Below, piece by piece: positions 45,208-55,309 of a stretch of 64,000 nucleotides of DNA. Below the pieces are notes generated by a model that was not told the DNA's origin, did not search any database, and saw nothing but the letters and a program-made list of their open reading frames with translations. Both the position numbers and the translations under genes were made by a program. The first letter of the stretch is position 1, and every line of letters begins with the position of its first letter. Source of the DNA: Sabethes cyaneus (Eukaryota > Arthropoda > Insecta > Diptera > Culicidae); the NCBI RefSeq assembly GCF_943734655.1, contig NC_071353.1, positions 157,184,179 to 157,248,178 on the forward strand, in the 5' to 3' direction.

Positions 45208-46864
45208 TTTTTTTTTTTTTTTCATGTTGGGTATTTTTATCACTGCGACCATTTGTTTGATCTATTGTGATATATCCCCCATTTTACTATAGCTATGTTG
45301 TCAAGATGACGCACCACTATTAGAAGCGACCGTCATTGTTTGACTAATAGCATTTGTCCAGTCCGGTGATACATTTCGGATAAAGTGCACTACCGTACTG
45401 GGAATTGTTCTCCAAATATCAAAGGGTTCTAACAGCCCTCTGTCGAAGAACCTTAATCTTTTATTAAAAATTGCCGGACATCGGCATAACAGGTGTTCCG
45501 AGTCTTCCTTTTCTATGCCACAGAAGCGACATATATCATCTTGAAGTTTTCCCATTTGCTTCAGATGATAGCGGCTCGGACAATGTCCTGTTATTAGACC
45601 AGTATAGATGCTTAGATCTTTCTTTGAAAGCTCCAGTATTTTGCGAGTCATAGAAATGTTTGGAGAGATAAATCGTTTCGACTGCCTAGCATTGAAGGTG
45701 TTATTCCAATTTGATTCCACTTTCCTACATTCCCATGCCTTTAGCTCCATTTTTAAAACAGAAGCAGATAGGCCGCAAAAGGGCTCAGGTCCTATAAATT
45801 GATGAGAAGATCCGAATCTTGCAAGCGCATCAGCCCTTTCATTTCCATCAATTCCACAGTGACCTGGGACCCAATATAAGTTGACTTGGTTACGGCAAGA
45901 TAATTTTTGGAGTGATTGAATACATTCCCAGACGTGTTTTGATGTGCATGTCGCCGACTTTAAAGCATTTAGAGCTGCTTGACTATCGGACATGATGCAT
46001 ATATTTGAATGTCTATAATTTCTGCGCAAGCACACAGTAGAACACTCTAGAATTGCTTGAATTTCAGCTTGGAACACAGTTGGCCATCTACCCATAGAAA
46101 TTGACATGTCTATTCCTGGGCCAGTTACTCCTGCTCCCACTTGGTTGTCCATTTTTGAGCCATTTGTGTAAAAAACCGTCGAGCCTTGGCGAAGATCGGG
46201 ACCACCGTCTTCCCAGGAATCACGCCTAGGCTCAAATACACGAAAAATTCGGTCAAAGTTGTATTTTTTCGCCATCCAGTCTTCGTTATTGATTACCAAA
46301 GGATTAATATTAATAGTCTTTAGAATACTGAGATGACCTGTAAGATCACCATCAAAGAGGTTCATAGATCTTTTGATCCTCAGAGCACTCTTTTCAGCTT
46401 CTAATTGTATGAACTGATGCAGTGGAAGCATATAAAGTAAAGCATCCAATGCCTTCGACGGTGTACTTCTCATTGCACCTGTTATTGAGAGAGTGGCTAG
46501 CCTTTGAAGTCTTTCTAGCTTTTTCTGAGAAGCTTTCTCTTTTGTTTTTGGCCACCAGACCAACGAGGCATAGGTAATCCTGGGTTTCACAATAGCCGAA
46601 TAGATCCACTGGATCATCTTCGGTTTCAGTCCCCATTGCTTACCAAAAGTTCTTTTACATATCCATAGAGCATTTGTAGCTTTGTTTACTGCTTGCTCTA
46701 GATGTGTGTTCCAATTGAGTTTTCTGTCAAGAAATACTCCAAGATATTTGACAGTGTCTGAAAGTTTCAAGAGTGTTCCTTTCAAACTTATGTTACTCAA
46801 TGTAACTTTTTTTCTTCTCGTAAATGGTATGATAGTAGTTTTATTGGCATTAATGTTGAGTAGG
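45208..46864 (-). mobile_element. 5'-truncated non-LTR retrotransposon with poly(A) tail
   Basis: On the minus strand the element runs from within RT coding sequence (about 46864) to a ~15-nt poly(A) (poly-T on the + strand, 45207-45222). An exact 13-bp duplication flanks it. 3' UTR is about 78 nt. The uninterrupted frame, exact duplication and intact tail indicate a fairly recent, 5'-truncated (dead-on-arrival) insertion. RNase H places it among RNase H-bearing LINE clades (I, LOA, R1, Outcast and relatives), not the Jockey or CR1 type. The empty site would read ...GCTTATAGGTATATCTGGAAA.... Confidence 0.92.
45301..46863 (-). CDS. LINE ORF2 3' part: RT end, RNase H, zinc knuckle
   Basis: The frame is open from the truncation point (YLLNINANKTTIIPF...) to TAG/TAA at 45301; the first internal Met, at 46800, leaves 499 residues and is not the native start. 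Residue numbers below count from it. The RT end and thumb region come first (KYLGVFLDRKLNW about 18-30; WIYSAIVKPRITYASLVWW about 65-83). RNase H spans about 205-330: FYTNGSKM (210-217), QAEIQAI (Glu246), SDSQAAL (Asp272), WVPGHCGIDGNERADALAR (His314, Asp324). A C-terminal CX2CX8HX4C knuckle (Cys424, Cys427, His436, Cys441) is typical of these LINEs. The first RNase H aspartate, normally in YTDGS, is Asn213, so metal binding is probably impaired. Lacking most of RT and the endonuclease, it cannot transpose alone. Confidence 0.95.
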   Translation of the reverse strand, partial: LLNINANKTTIIPFTRRKKVTLSNISLKGTLLKLSDTVKYLGVFLDRKLNWNTHLEQAVNKATNALWICKRTFGKQWGLKPKMIQWIYSAIVKPRITYASLVWWPKTKEKASQKKLERLQRLATLSITGAMRSTPSKALDALLYMLPLHQFIQLEAEKSALRIKRSMNLFDGDLTGHLSILKTININPLVINNEDWMAKKYNFDRIFRVFEPRRDSWEDGGPDLRQGSTVFYTNGSKMDNQVGAGVTGPGIDMSISMGRWPTVFQAEIQAILECSTVCLRRNYRHSNICIMSDSQAALNALKSATCTSKHVWECIQSLQKLSCRNQVNLYWVPGHCGIDGNERADALARFGSSHQFIGPEPFCGLSASVLKMELKAWECRKVESNWNNTFNARQSKRFISPNISMTRKILELSKKDLSIYTGLITGHCPSRYHLKQMGKLQDDICRFCGIEKEDSEHLLCRCPAIFNKRLRFFDRGLLEPFDIWRTIPSTVVHFIRNVSPDWTNAISQTMTVASNSGASS

Positions 46865-46877
46865 TATAGGTATATCT
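46865..46877. repeat. Target-site duplication, right copy
   Basis: TATAGGTATATCT, identical to 45195-45207. TAGG just left of it creates a short local repeat (TAGGTATAGG), leaving the exact 5' junction uncertain by a few bases. Confidence 0.85.
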
Positions 46878-47329
46878 GGAAATATTAGGTTCAGAAAGAA
46901 ACTATTTTCTAACATACTGAATAACTTTGTAGAACATTTGGAAGCTACAACAAGTATTGTGTGCAAAGTTTTTGAGCAGAATTGATTCTAATGGGGTTTC
47001 TTTAAACAAATCATTATGTTTCGCAACCAGTAAGAGATAGAGAGTTACTATATGCAAAGCAAAGTTGCTTATTTTAGTGTGTTCTAAAATTTTTGTGAAG
47101 ACACTAAATTTTTTTGGACGCTTTTAAAAAACAAAAATTTGTGCCACCCTATTGGGCGGATTCACGGTCACCCTAATAGTGCAAAAAATTGCTATTTTTA
47201 TAAATAAACTGCTCCAAAGATACACTCGTTGAAAAATGTTTTATGAAAGAGTCTAAAATTTCTCGAGTTCGATTAGTTTTTGAGTTACGCAAAAATTTCT
47301 GTTTTATTTGTATGAGAGTCCTTATCCCT

Positions 47330-48015
47330 CTACCACAGGGGTGAGGGGTCACAAACCATAATAAAAAAATTCCTACCTCCAAAACCTCCCACATGCCAAA
47401 TTTGGTTCCATTTGCTTGATTACTTCTCTAGTTATGAAGATATTTGTATTTCATTTGAATTGGAGCCCCCCACTATTGAAGGGGGAGGGGTCATAATTCC
47501 CCTCCTAAAGAGGGGAGGGGTCAGAAATTCACCATAGAAAAAAAATTTGCCTGCAAAAATACCCACATGCTAAATTTGGTTCTATTTGCTTGATTAGTTC
47601 TGGAGTTGTGAGGAAATTTGTATTTCATTTGTATGGGAACCTCCCCTCCAAAAAGGTAAGGGGTCGTAATTCATCATAGAAAAAATTCTTGCTTCCAAAA
47701 ACTCCCACATGCCAAATATGTTTCCAATTGATTGATTAGTTCTCGTATTATGAGGAAATTTGTATTTCATTTAAATAGGAGGCGCCCCGCCTGACATTTA
47801 CTTGATTAGTTCTCGAGTTATGCAGAAATTTGTGTTTCATTTGTATGGGATCCCCCCCCCCTCTTAGTGGAGGGAGGGGTCTCTAACCATCAAAACCACC
47901 TTCCCTGGCCCCAAAAGCCTCTACATGCAAATTTTCACGCCGATTGGTTCAGTAGTTTTCGATTCTATAAGGAACATCCCGACAGACAGACAGCCAGAAA
48001 TTCATTTTTATAGGT
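47330..48015. repeat. Truncated composite repeat ending in CAGACAGACAG tail
   Basis: About four ~145-170-bp units repeat ATGCCAAATTTGGTTCCATT, TTGCTTGATTAGTTCTCGAG, TTGTATTTCATTTGTATGGG, a C-rich CCCCCCTCCTAA block and CACCATAGAAAAAATTCTTG. The 3' end is GCCGATTGGTTCAGTAGTTT, GACAGACAGACAGCCAGAAA, then TTTATAGGTATAGATA. The family is fuller at 53.46-54.82 kb. 46.88-47.33 kb holds only AT-rich sequence with a weak match to the 20-mer of the 14.3-kb element. Confidence 0.75.
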
Positions 48016-48550
48016 ATAGATAAAGGTAAAAACCTTGAACAGAGAATTAAATTTCGAAACTAGTGCGAAAAACCGCATAAATGTTATAATTTGCGCAAAA
48101 TAATCCGTGTGAAAAACCGCGTGAATTCTAAAATTTATGTTAAAAAGCCGCGCTAATTTCAAAATACACGTAAAAACACGTAAATTCTGAAATTTAAAAA
48201 ACACGTATGTTTTAAAAATTGCGTAAAAAACAGGCAAATTCCGAAATTCGTGTTAAAAAACGCGCGAGCTCCAAAGTTCGTGCTAAAAAATCACGTAAAT
48301 TCGCGTTGAAAAATTATGTAAACTTAAAAAATCGCGTAAAAAGTATATAAAGAATATAAAAGGCACGTAAATTCCGAAATTCGCTAAAAAACGGTGTAAA
48401 TTTTGAAATTTGCGCAAAAGATTGCGTAAATTCCGAAAATCTCGTATATAAGCGTGTAAATTCGTAAATTCCCGTAAAAAGTGCGTAAATTTCGAAATTT
48501 GAAAACCCCGTAAATTTTTAAAATCGCGCAGAAAAGACAATAATTCCAAA
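48015..48550. repeat. CGCGTAAATTCCGAAATT degenerate tandem array
   Basis: Variants of GCGTAAATTCCGAAATTCG and CGTAAAAAAC recur roughly every 25-35 bp for over 500 bp. This is the reverse-oriented relative of the repeat at 6.78-7.18 kb. Minus frames rich in FRDFxNLR are the repeat read as codons. Confidence 0.8.
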
Positions 48551-48696
48551 ATTTATTTATTTATAACCGATTTTGAGTAAGTTTGCACTAAAATGAAAGA
48601 GAAGTAAAATAAACGCACCCAAATGACTTCCTCGGGGTATCCAAACACAGAGCTGGAAACGGAATCGCACGTTGACTGTGACTGCGTGAATGCATA

Positions 48697-48991
48697 CACG
48701 GAGCGAAAAAGCTCCAGTTTGTTTCAAACAAAATGATTATTGCTTTAAGCCTCAATAAAATATTTTTATAACAACCTGAAAATATTGTTGTTTCAAAACA
48801 AGATTCTGTTTGAATCAAGAAAATAACAGTTTTGAATTAAAAGTAAAGTATTTTCAACTTTGAAGTTAAGATTGATATAACAATAAATATTTTCATTTCA
48901 ATCATATATTTCAGTTTGAAACAAAACGAAATTTTTATTTGTGCGTAAAACAACCATAAATATGGTTGAAACTACATTTTTATTCTCCGTG
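48697..48991. mobile_element. TA-flanked MITE with CACGGAG ends
   Basis: The 295-bp segment starts CACGGAGCGAAAAA and ends TTTTTATTCTCCGTG (short inverted ends), with TA on both sides (48695-48696 and 48992-48993). The interior repeats GTTTGAAACAAAA and GTTTCAAAAC motifs in both orientations. No coding frame. The TIR is short, so the exact class is uncertain. Confidence 0.65.
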
Positions 48992-48993
48992 TA

Positions 48994-49960
48994 CGCTTTC
49001 TGTATTCAACTTGTACTTCAAATACGATCATGTGACTGCTTTTTAAATCTAGTCAATGCCGCTTGGGAGGACTGCAGCCAACGACAATCTTTGTGGGTTC
49101 TCAACAGAAGCCAACAGTCGTTCTTCCGCTTTGCGTTTGTATTGAGAAGTGTAAACTGCAAACTGACTGGAAGCATAAAGTGACTATATATTCGGAGACT
49201 CTCTTTTTGTCTCCGAATTGGATACGCACATACTTTGATTGTTTTCGGTCCGACGCAAGCAAAATGTTAGTTTCTGTCGGACGATGACGACTTCTTCCCG
49301 GGCACATCAATTGAGTGTTTTGCAAACATTCACTGCTCTAACCAGTAAAGGAAACTTGATCGAAACGCGAATGTAAAAAAAACGATCAGAACGTATTCGT
49401 TGTACTGTACAATTAGAGGTATGACTGAGCGAAATGCGAAATGGTTGTGTTATGCATAGCGTTCATATTCCAACACTAAACGGAGGGTGTGAATCTGAAT
49501 GCACGGCGGTGTGGCTGCGGTAGAGAAAAAAAGGATCGGTTAAAGCCCTGACCAATCATTTTGGATGTACAAATTAGTTAGATCCATTTTAAAGAGATGG
49601 ATCTTATTGCTATTCATAGCACAGCTGATTTTGGTGGTTTCAGAGATGGCTTAGATATCTTAGGTAGATGTCTATAATCTTCAGTTCATATCGCTTTTTG
49701 GTTTATGGATAAACGTTGATATTTTCCGTGGAGAAAATGCCCAATTTAGTGTTAATTTGGCGGCACTTGCGGGAAGTTCTAATTTTTTGCTTTAATTTTT
49801 TTTTTAATTTTAAAATATAGTTTATTTAGTTCGTTTGATTAAATAACATATTGAAGTCATTAGGAGTATTAATGATTCTATTAAATTCCATACGAAATCT
49901 AGTTCAGTCACATCGATCCTGTTTGTAACATTAGTATTTACAAAGTTGAAAATTTCTAAA
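48994..49960. other. Mostly single-copy interval, no gene seen
   Basis: Contains a small perfect stem near 49191-49218 (TCGGAGACTCTC and GTCTCCGAA). Overlapping 74-80-codon frames on both strands at 48.94-49.33 kb have no recognisable domain. From 49.5 kb the sequence becomes AT-rich. Confidence 0.35.
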
Positions 49961-49963
49961 ATA

Positions 49964-50275
49964 TTATTTTTTGATAAGATCATCGAAGGAGAGCCGTTGC
50001 CATTCGCCGAGCGTCGTCGTCAACCTCCGTTGCATGTATGTCCAAGCTGCCGCTACTCGAAGACAATCGTAGAATTTCTGTTGCAAACTCTCTATATTTA
50101 TAACGCAGTGTTGGCAGAAGTGAACGCTTGCTCGTCCGATGACATTCATCAGTCTACGATGTTCGTTTTTTTCATTTACCAGCAGATAGACATCAGTGCG
50201 CTGGTTTGTCGATAACCCTTTCGATGCTATGTTCATCCAGACACCTAAATTTTTATCGTTCAGGTGAATGTTCGC
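49964..50275 (-). CDS. Possible coding exon or relic, unrecognised
   Basis: On the minus strand about 103 codons are open between an upstream TGA and TAA at 49964; an ATG at 50236 would give 90 residues. The peptide has natural-looking composition: NLGVWMNIASKGLSTNQRTD, VYLLVNEKNEHRRLMNVIGR, CLRVAAAWTYMQRRL and the end FDDLIKK. There are three cysteines, with no signal peptide or clear membrane segment, and I do not recognise the family. It lies ~300 bp from the signal-peptide frame at 50.58 kb on the same strand, but no splice pair convincingly joins them. The opposite strand is also open here, which lowers confidence. Confidence 0.28.
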   Translation of the reverse strand, partial: ANIHLNDKNLGVWMNIASKGLSTNQRTDVYLLVNEKNEHRRLMNVIGRASVHFCQHCVINIESLQQKFYDCLRVAAAWTYMQRRLTTTLGEWQRLSFDDLIKK

Positions 50276-50319
50276 TGAATTTCACCAAATTTTTTAAGCG
50301 TGTAAGCCCTTTATAAAGG

Positions 50320-50480
50320 CTAGAAAAGGTTTTCTGATGAAAAAATCTTGGGTTCCCCAAGGAAGTCATTTGGGTTCCTTTATTTTTCTTCTCTACCTTA
50401 ATAGAGCGATTCCACTAAAAATTGGTCACCTGCTGAAAAAAAATTATGCAAAAAATACTATTTTGCGGACTTCAGGAGAA
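50320..50480 (+). pseudogene. Reverse-transcriptase relic (PQGSHLG motif)
   Basis: The + frame through 50335-50400 reads SWVPQGSHLGSFIFLLYLNR, matching the conserved PQGS motif region of non-LTR reverse transcriptases, particularly the PQGSHLGPLLF form known in CR1- and Jockey-type elements. The expected proline after HLG is serine, and the YADD catalytic region is not found downstream. A diverged copy of the same fragment lies near 44.65 kb. It is a short relic with no intact ORF. Confidence 0.65.
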
Positions 50481-50579
50481 GCTCTCAAACTTTTTAGATT
50501 TTCTTGTTTGTGAAATTCTAAATATTCAAGGATAACAATTCCATGATAGTTCATTCCATGATGTCATGACCGAAAAGTA

Positions 50580-50798
50580 TTAATTTTCCTGTATATTTCC
50601 TGCTTCAAAAACTAAGGCTGTCCTGCTCTTGTGGTCCCTTATTTCACTTATTTGGTTGTACATGCGAGTTATTTGCGCGAAATTCTTGTTAGGTTTTCCT
50701 GCATTCAGATCGCAAATAAAATTTATCTGCAAGTCCCCTGCGTCGAAGCTCACCATATCAACTAGCAGCAGCAGGAGGCCGGGTAAAATTATACTCAT
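50580..50798 (-). CDS. Short secreted-type frame, 5'-nucleotidase-like start
   Basis: ATG at 50798 opens a 72-codon frame ending in TAA at 50580. Residues 1-20 (MSIILPGLLLLLVDMVSFDA) look like a signal peptide. What follows parallels the N-terminus of 5'-nucleotidase/apyrase metallophosphatases: a β-strand with ICDLNAG where the family has DxH, then FAQITRMYNQISEI in place of the GGxAR helix, then ALVFEAGN where the family has AGD. The usual His and Asp metal ligands are both Asn here, so an active enzyme is unlikely. The family usually has over 500 residues, so this is a first exon, a truncated gene or a pseudogene. I see no good GT donor before the stop. The match is by eye only. Confidence 0.4.
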   Translation of the reverse strand: MSIILPGLLLLLVDMVSFDAGDLQINFICDLNAGKPNKNFAQITRMYNQISEIRDHKSRTALVFEAGNIQEN

Positions 50799-50879
50799 TA
50801 CTTTCCACTTGTCACTTGTCCGGTTCTCACAGATTGCAAAAGTTCATTAAACCTAAATAAGAAGAAGACGAAAACGTCA

Positions 50880-53060
50880 ACTCTATAGTAAATCCGTAAG
50901 AATCCTGTTGCGGCAGACGGGCGCACATGTTCACAGTTAATAGCAGTGCATATCGTAGTTATTTGCAATGCCCGTAAATTAGCCGCACTGCAACTTCCTA
51001 CTTCGTTTCGTTGGTGCCACTGACAAGACGGGCGCGCCGAGAGTTCTAAAATCCTAAACGGTGGGAATTACAGCCGAAGCTGTGCACCCGACCCGACTAG
51101 TGATCTTTCGCGTTGTACTCTGATCATAAATCAAATCTAATTAAGTTCGATGTGACACCAAACGTCCGTGGCATTAGAGTTGGAGTTGGAGTCGTCGTCG
51201 TCGTTATCTTCGTCGCGGTTGTCTTCGTTTCGAACTACTAGGGGGAAGGAGAATGCCACGAAAGTCGATCCCGACATAATCCGACAAAAATGAACTAAAT
51301 AATGCATTGAATTACTTAATGAACTGGCCACCGTGCCGCCGGCGGCGGTCGGTGGCGCGGTTGCGGTGGCTTGATTTTTATGGGTGTTTAATGTAAACAA
51401 ATTAAAACCCGCAGCCATCGCGCGCGCCCTGGGCCAGCCCGGCTTTTGTGTGTGAGCGCGCATATTGAACTCATCGTTCGTGTAATACCATACTGGCTCC
51501 GGCTCAGGCTTGGGCCGGGGGAGATGGCGTGTGTACAGTGAGCAAATCATCGCCTCGGAAACCTAGGAAACGGAACGGAACCAACGGCGTAAAGAAGGTT
51601 CGGAAATAATTCAATTAGAACCGCCCTGGACTTGTTTCTAATCGCCTTAAAACCCATGCGGAGGGAGGCGACGGCTAAGAGGATGAGAACTGCGGTAGCT
51701 TATCGCTCGCTTGCTGGCCGGTGGACACACGCAGCCCGTCGTGCCCTTTCTTGTTGTGGCTTTAGTGGCGATAGTGTCTGTCTCGCTCGAGAAGCGAAAG
51801 TCGTTGGTCACCCGAAGGTATTTGGTGTTATTTGAACAATATCGATCGAAAGTGGATTAAAGCAAGCAGCTGGAAAAGTTAAAATGTCAAACTCCGGGCC
51901 CGGTGCCTGTACCCTCGGGAGAATTGACCTTTCGCTAGGAAAGAACGCACACGTCTGGCCGCACCGCGACGCAACGGTTCGTTGCGTAAGAGCAAATGCA
52001 AAATTAGAACGATGATCCTGTTAACAACCGAGACAAATTATGTCCATTCTGGTGGCCGTCATCGCTCGGTACAACATATCCCGCATAATTTACGACTCAC
52101 CAGATGTACCCAAACGAGAAGAATTTGACACCTTCAGTTGGGAGTTTCCGCCCCTTTCCCGATTTTAACAGCGTGCTAGTGTTTCAACTTTTTTTTGTCA
52201 CTCGAATCCTACTGTCGTCATAATGTGTTTCGTCTTCCGGCATTGCCCTCCATTCGAGATGATCGTATGTACCGGGTTCACGGAGCACAGGCGACACGGA
52301 AAGGATGCGAATCCTGACCCGAATCAGCCAACAAACAGCGCGCGTGCTTCTGTTTCGACGACGACGACGACGATGCAAGCAAGGGCTGACTTCCTGTTTA
52401 GTTTTATGCCATGCTATCCTCACATAAATCCACGGCACGGCACGGTGGTGCGGCGGTGGTGTGTTGGTTTGATGCAACCTAAACGAACTGTGGATTATTC
52501 GTCTTTGTCGTTGCAATGACGGTTCCTTCGGGGATTCCCGGGTACAAAACCATATGTACGAGGACGCAACGGAATGATGATGTTCTCCGCTTCCGCACCG
52601 GGCTTTGATCTGCTGTTGTCCTCTTCTGCCACCACCACCGGTTCTGGTTATGCTATGCATGCTTACGAGAGGCATGCGGTTTCCGGTTGACGAAGCGGAC
52701 GCAAATCGGTTGTTGCACTTAGGAAGGTGCGGAAAATTTACGGGCTATTTGTGGTGCTCTCAGCAGTTGCAATCGGAGAAATGCGCTAGATTTTTCCCCC
52801 TTTTGGAGTGAATTTTATAACAATTATTATTATGATTACCGATAGAGTTACCGGGAGGAGGGTTCCGTTGATTAAGAGCATCTATCGAAGCGAGCGATGT
52901 AGCTGCAATCCAAGGGGTGTGAACCGAAAAATTGTTAATGCTCTTGTGGTTCGGAAAGAGCTACGAAGGCGGTCATAAATAATCGACTTTTTACGACGAG
53001 CAGAGAATATCCCGAGTATAATGCGGTTTCACTGTCACCAATGCATTATTGGTATGATGG
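50880..53060. other. Single-copy GC-richer island
   Basis: Non-repetitive and GC-richer than its flanks. Homeodomain-like cores and a CpG/GC-rich stretch (51.33-51.45 kb) suggest conserved regulatory DNA. Frames at 51137-51550 minus (137 codons, with Asp/Asn/Ser runs) and 52184-52675 minus (163 codons, Arg/His-rich) show no domain or conserved motif and overlap plus-strand frames. CGA/CGT triplet runs (51180-51210, 52355-52372) inflate frame length. I do not call a gene. Confidence 0.38.
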
Positions 53061-53239
53061 GAGGGTTTGTTCTCTTAGGGGACGCCGCTGCCGGGTTAAT
53101 CCTCCTCCATCAGCAAAACTATAACTCATTTCGTTGATTTGAAAAACTGATTTATTGCTTAAATTCAATTTCCACATGTTACCAGAAGAATAGTTGGAAA
53201 GTGTAAATCTTTATATGAGAGTATTTCTGCTCAGGAGAA

Positions 53240-53458
53240 CATCGATTTCTGTTGTACCAATCTAAATATATAAATGTGAATGTACGTTTGTTTGCACCGC
53301 CATAACTCCAGAACGACGGGACGGGTTGTCATCGAAATTGGCAATTATGGTCCATGGTTTTGTTTGTCTAATATTATGCACTGAAGCTTTGGAGCGTCTT
53401 AGTAGAATACGAAGCCTAAAATTAAAAAAGAAGAAAACTTATCCAGATTTAGGTAATA
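53240..53458. repeat. Repeat fragments: ATATATAAATG head and fold-back scrap
   Basis: AATATATAAATGTGAATGTA followed by CACCGCCATAACTCCAGAAC resembles the start of a dispersed insect repeat. At about 53385-53455, GGAGCGTCTTAGTAGAATAC and AAGAAAACTTATCC match the flank and outer arm of the fold-back at 13.73 kb, so one arm edge of that family is present without its palindrome. Confidence 0.6.
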
Positions 53459-54815
53459 CTAGCTGACTCGACAAACTTCGTATTGCCACAAATTAAACTG
53501 TGTTGTATATAAATCGTGAATCTCGGATGACCTTTGTCACAATCTCGAGTTTTTTAAAGTTTCTGGGGAGTTCATGGGTGTTTTAATATACAAATTTCCT
53601 CACAGTAAAGTAGAAAACAACTCTCCCCATTGCTTAGTCTGATAAAATAAAGCGGATAGCATTTAAATATTCGCCATCATTACAAACCATTTCGTCGAAT
53701 ACCATTTTGCGGAACACCAATTCTCGATTGACCATAACGCGGGATATATAGTTTCGGAGAATACCATTTCGCGAAAAAGCTTATGCGGGATGTACCATTT
53801 CACGGAAATTTTTTTCGCAGAAAGTACCATTTCGCAGGGGTGACATTTTGGTTTTGGTTCCATTTGCTTGATTACTTCTCGAGTGATGAGGAAATTTGTA
53901 TTTCATTTGTGTGAAAGCCCCCCTCTTAAAAGGGAGAGGGGTCATTATTCCCCTCCTAAAGAGGGGAGGGGACTCAATTCACCATAGAAAAAAAATTGTC
54001 TGAAAAAACACCCACATGCTAAATTTGGTTCCATTTGCTTGATTAGTTCTGGAGTTATAAGGAAATTTGTATTTCATTTGTATGAAAGCCCCCCCTCCTA
54101 AAAAGGTAAGGGGTCCTAATTCATCATAGAAAAAATTCATGTCTCTAAAAACACCCACTTGCCAAATATGATTCCATTTGATTAATTAATTCTTGAGTTA
54201 TAAGAAAATTTGTATTTCATTTGTATAAGAGCCCCCCCTCCTAAAGTAGGGAGAGACTTCAATTCATCATAGAAAAAATTCTTGTCTTCAAAAACACCCA
54301 CATGTCAAACTTTGTTCCATTTGCTTGATTAGTTCTCGAGTTATGAGGAAATTTGTATTTTATTTGTATGGAAGCCCCCTCCTAAAAAGGTAAGGGGTCT
54401 CAATTCACTATAGAAAAAATTCATGCCTCCAAAAACACTCACATGCCAAATATGGTTCCTTTTGATGAATTAGTTTTCGAGTTATGAGGAAATTTGCATT
54501 TCATTTGTGTAGGAGCCTCCTCTCCTAAAGTGGGAGGGGGTCTCAATTCACCATAGAAAACATTCTTGTCTCCAAAAACACCCACATGTAATATTTTATT
54601 CCATTTGCTTGATTAGTTCTCGAGTTATGCAGAAATTTGTGTTTCATTTGTATGGGAGTCGCCCCCTCTTAGTGTGGGGAGGAGTCTCTAACCATCATAA
54701 GAATCTTCCATGGCCCCAAAAACCCCTAAATGCAAATCTTCGCGCCGACTGGTTCAGTAGTTTTCGATTCTAAAAGCAACATTCGGGCAGACAGACAGAA
54801 ATTCATTTTTATAGC
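53459..54815 (+). mobile_element. Composite dispersed repeat, near complete
   Basis: Starts ACTAGCTGACTCGACAAACT, a phrase I recall as a frequent insect repeat start. A short array of ATACCATTTCGCGGAA variants follows (53.68-53.85 kb), then about six ~145-bp units of the TTTGCTTGATTAGTTCTCGA type with C-rich spacers. It ends with TTCAGTAGTTTTCGATTCTA, GGCAGACAGACAGAAATTCA, then TTTATAGCTATATA. No protein frame; a SINE-like or other non-autonomous retroelement is likely but unproven. Confidence 0.7.
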
Positions 54816-55305
54816 TATATAAATTTGTATGGGAGCCCCCCTCTTAGTGGTGGGAGGGATCTCTAACCATCATAAGAACCTTCCCTGGCACCAAAAATCC
54901 CTACATGCAAATTTTCACGCCGATCGGTTCAGTAGTTTTCGATTCTATAAGGAACATTCGGGCAGACAGACAGAAATCCTTTTTTATAGGTATAGATTTG
55001 TATAGGAGGCCCCTCACTATTGAAGGGGGGAGGGGCCATAATTCCCCTCCTAAAGAGGGGAGGGTTCTCAATTTACCATAGAAAAAATTCTTGTCATCAA
55101 AAACACCCACATGTCAAATTTTGTTCCATTTGCTTGATCAGTTCTCAAGTTATGCAGAAATTTTTGTTTCATTTGTATGGGCGCCCCCCCCCCCCTCTTA
55201 GTGGGGGGAGGGGTCTCTAACCATCATAAGAACAGTAGTTTTCGATTCTACAAGGAACATCCCGACAGACAGACAGAAATACATTTTTATAGGTATAGAT
55301 AAAGG
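54815..55305 (+). repeat. Two further truncated copies of the same composite repeat
   Basis: Two successive 3'-end copies follow the previous element head to tail, ending near 54996 and 55300 with CAGACAGACAGAAAT and TTTTATAGGTATAGAT. Each starts inside a TTTGTATGGGAGCCCC unit. The joined TATAGGTATAGAT tails suggest insertion into earlier tails. Confidence 0.75.
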
Positions 55306-55309
55306 TACA

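Noticed and set aside
51137..51550. 137-codon minus-strand frame with Asp/Asn/Ser runs
   Set aside because: The acidic run comes from a CGT triplet repeat; the rest lacks any family resemblance, and regulatory DNA is more likely.
52184..52675. 163-codon minus-strand frame, Arg/His-rich
   Set aside because: Overlaps an equally open plus frame and includes triplet runs; no recognisable motif.
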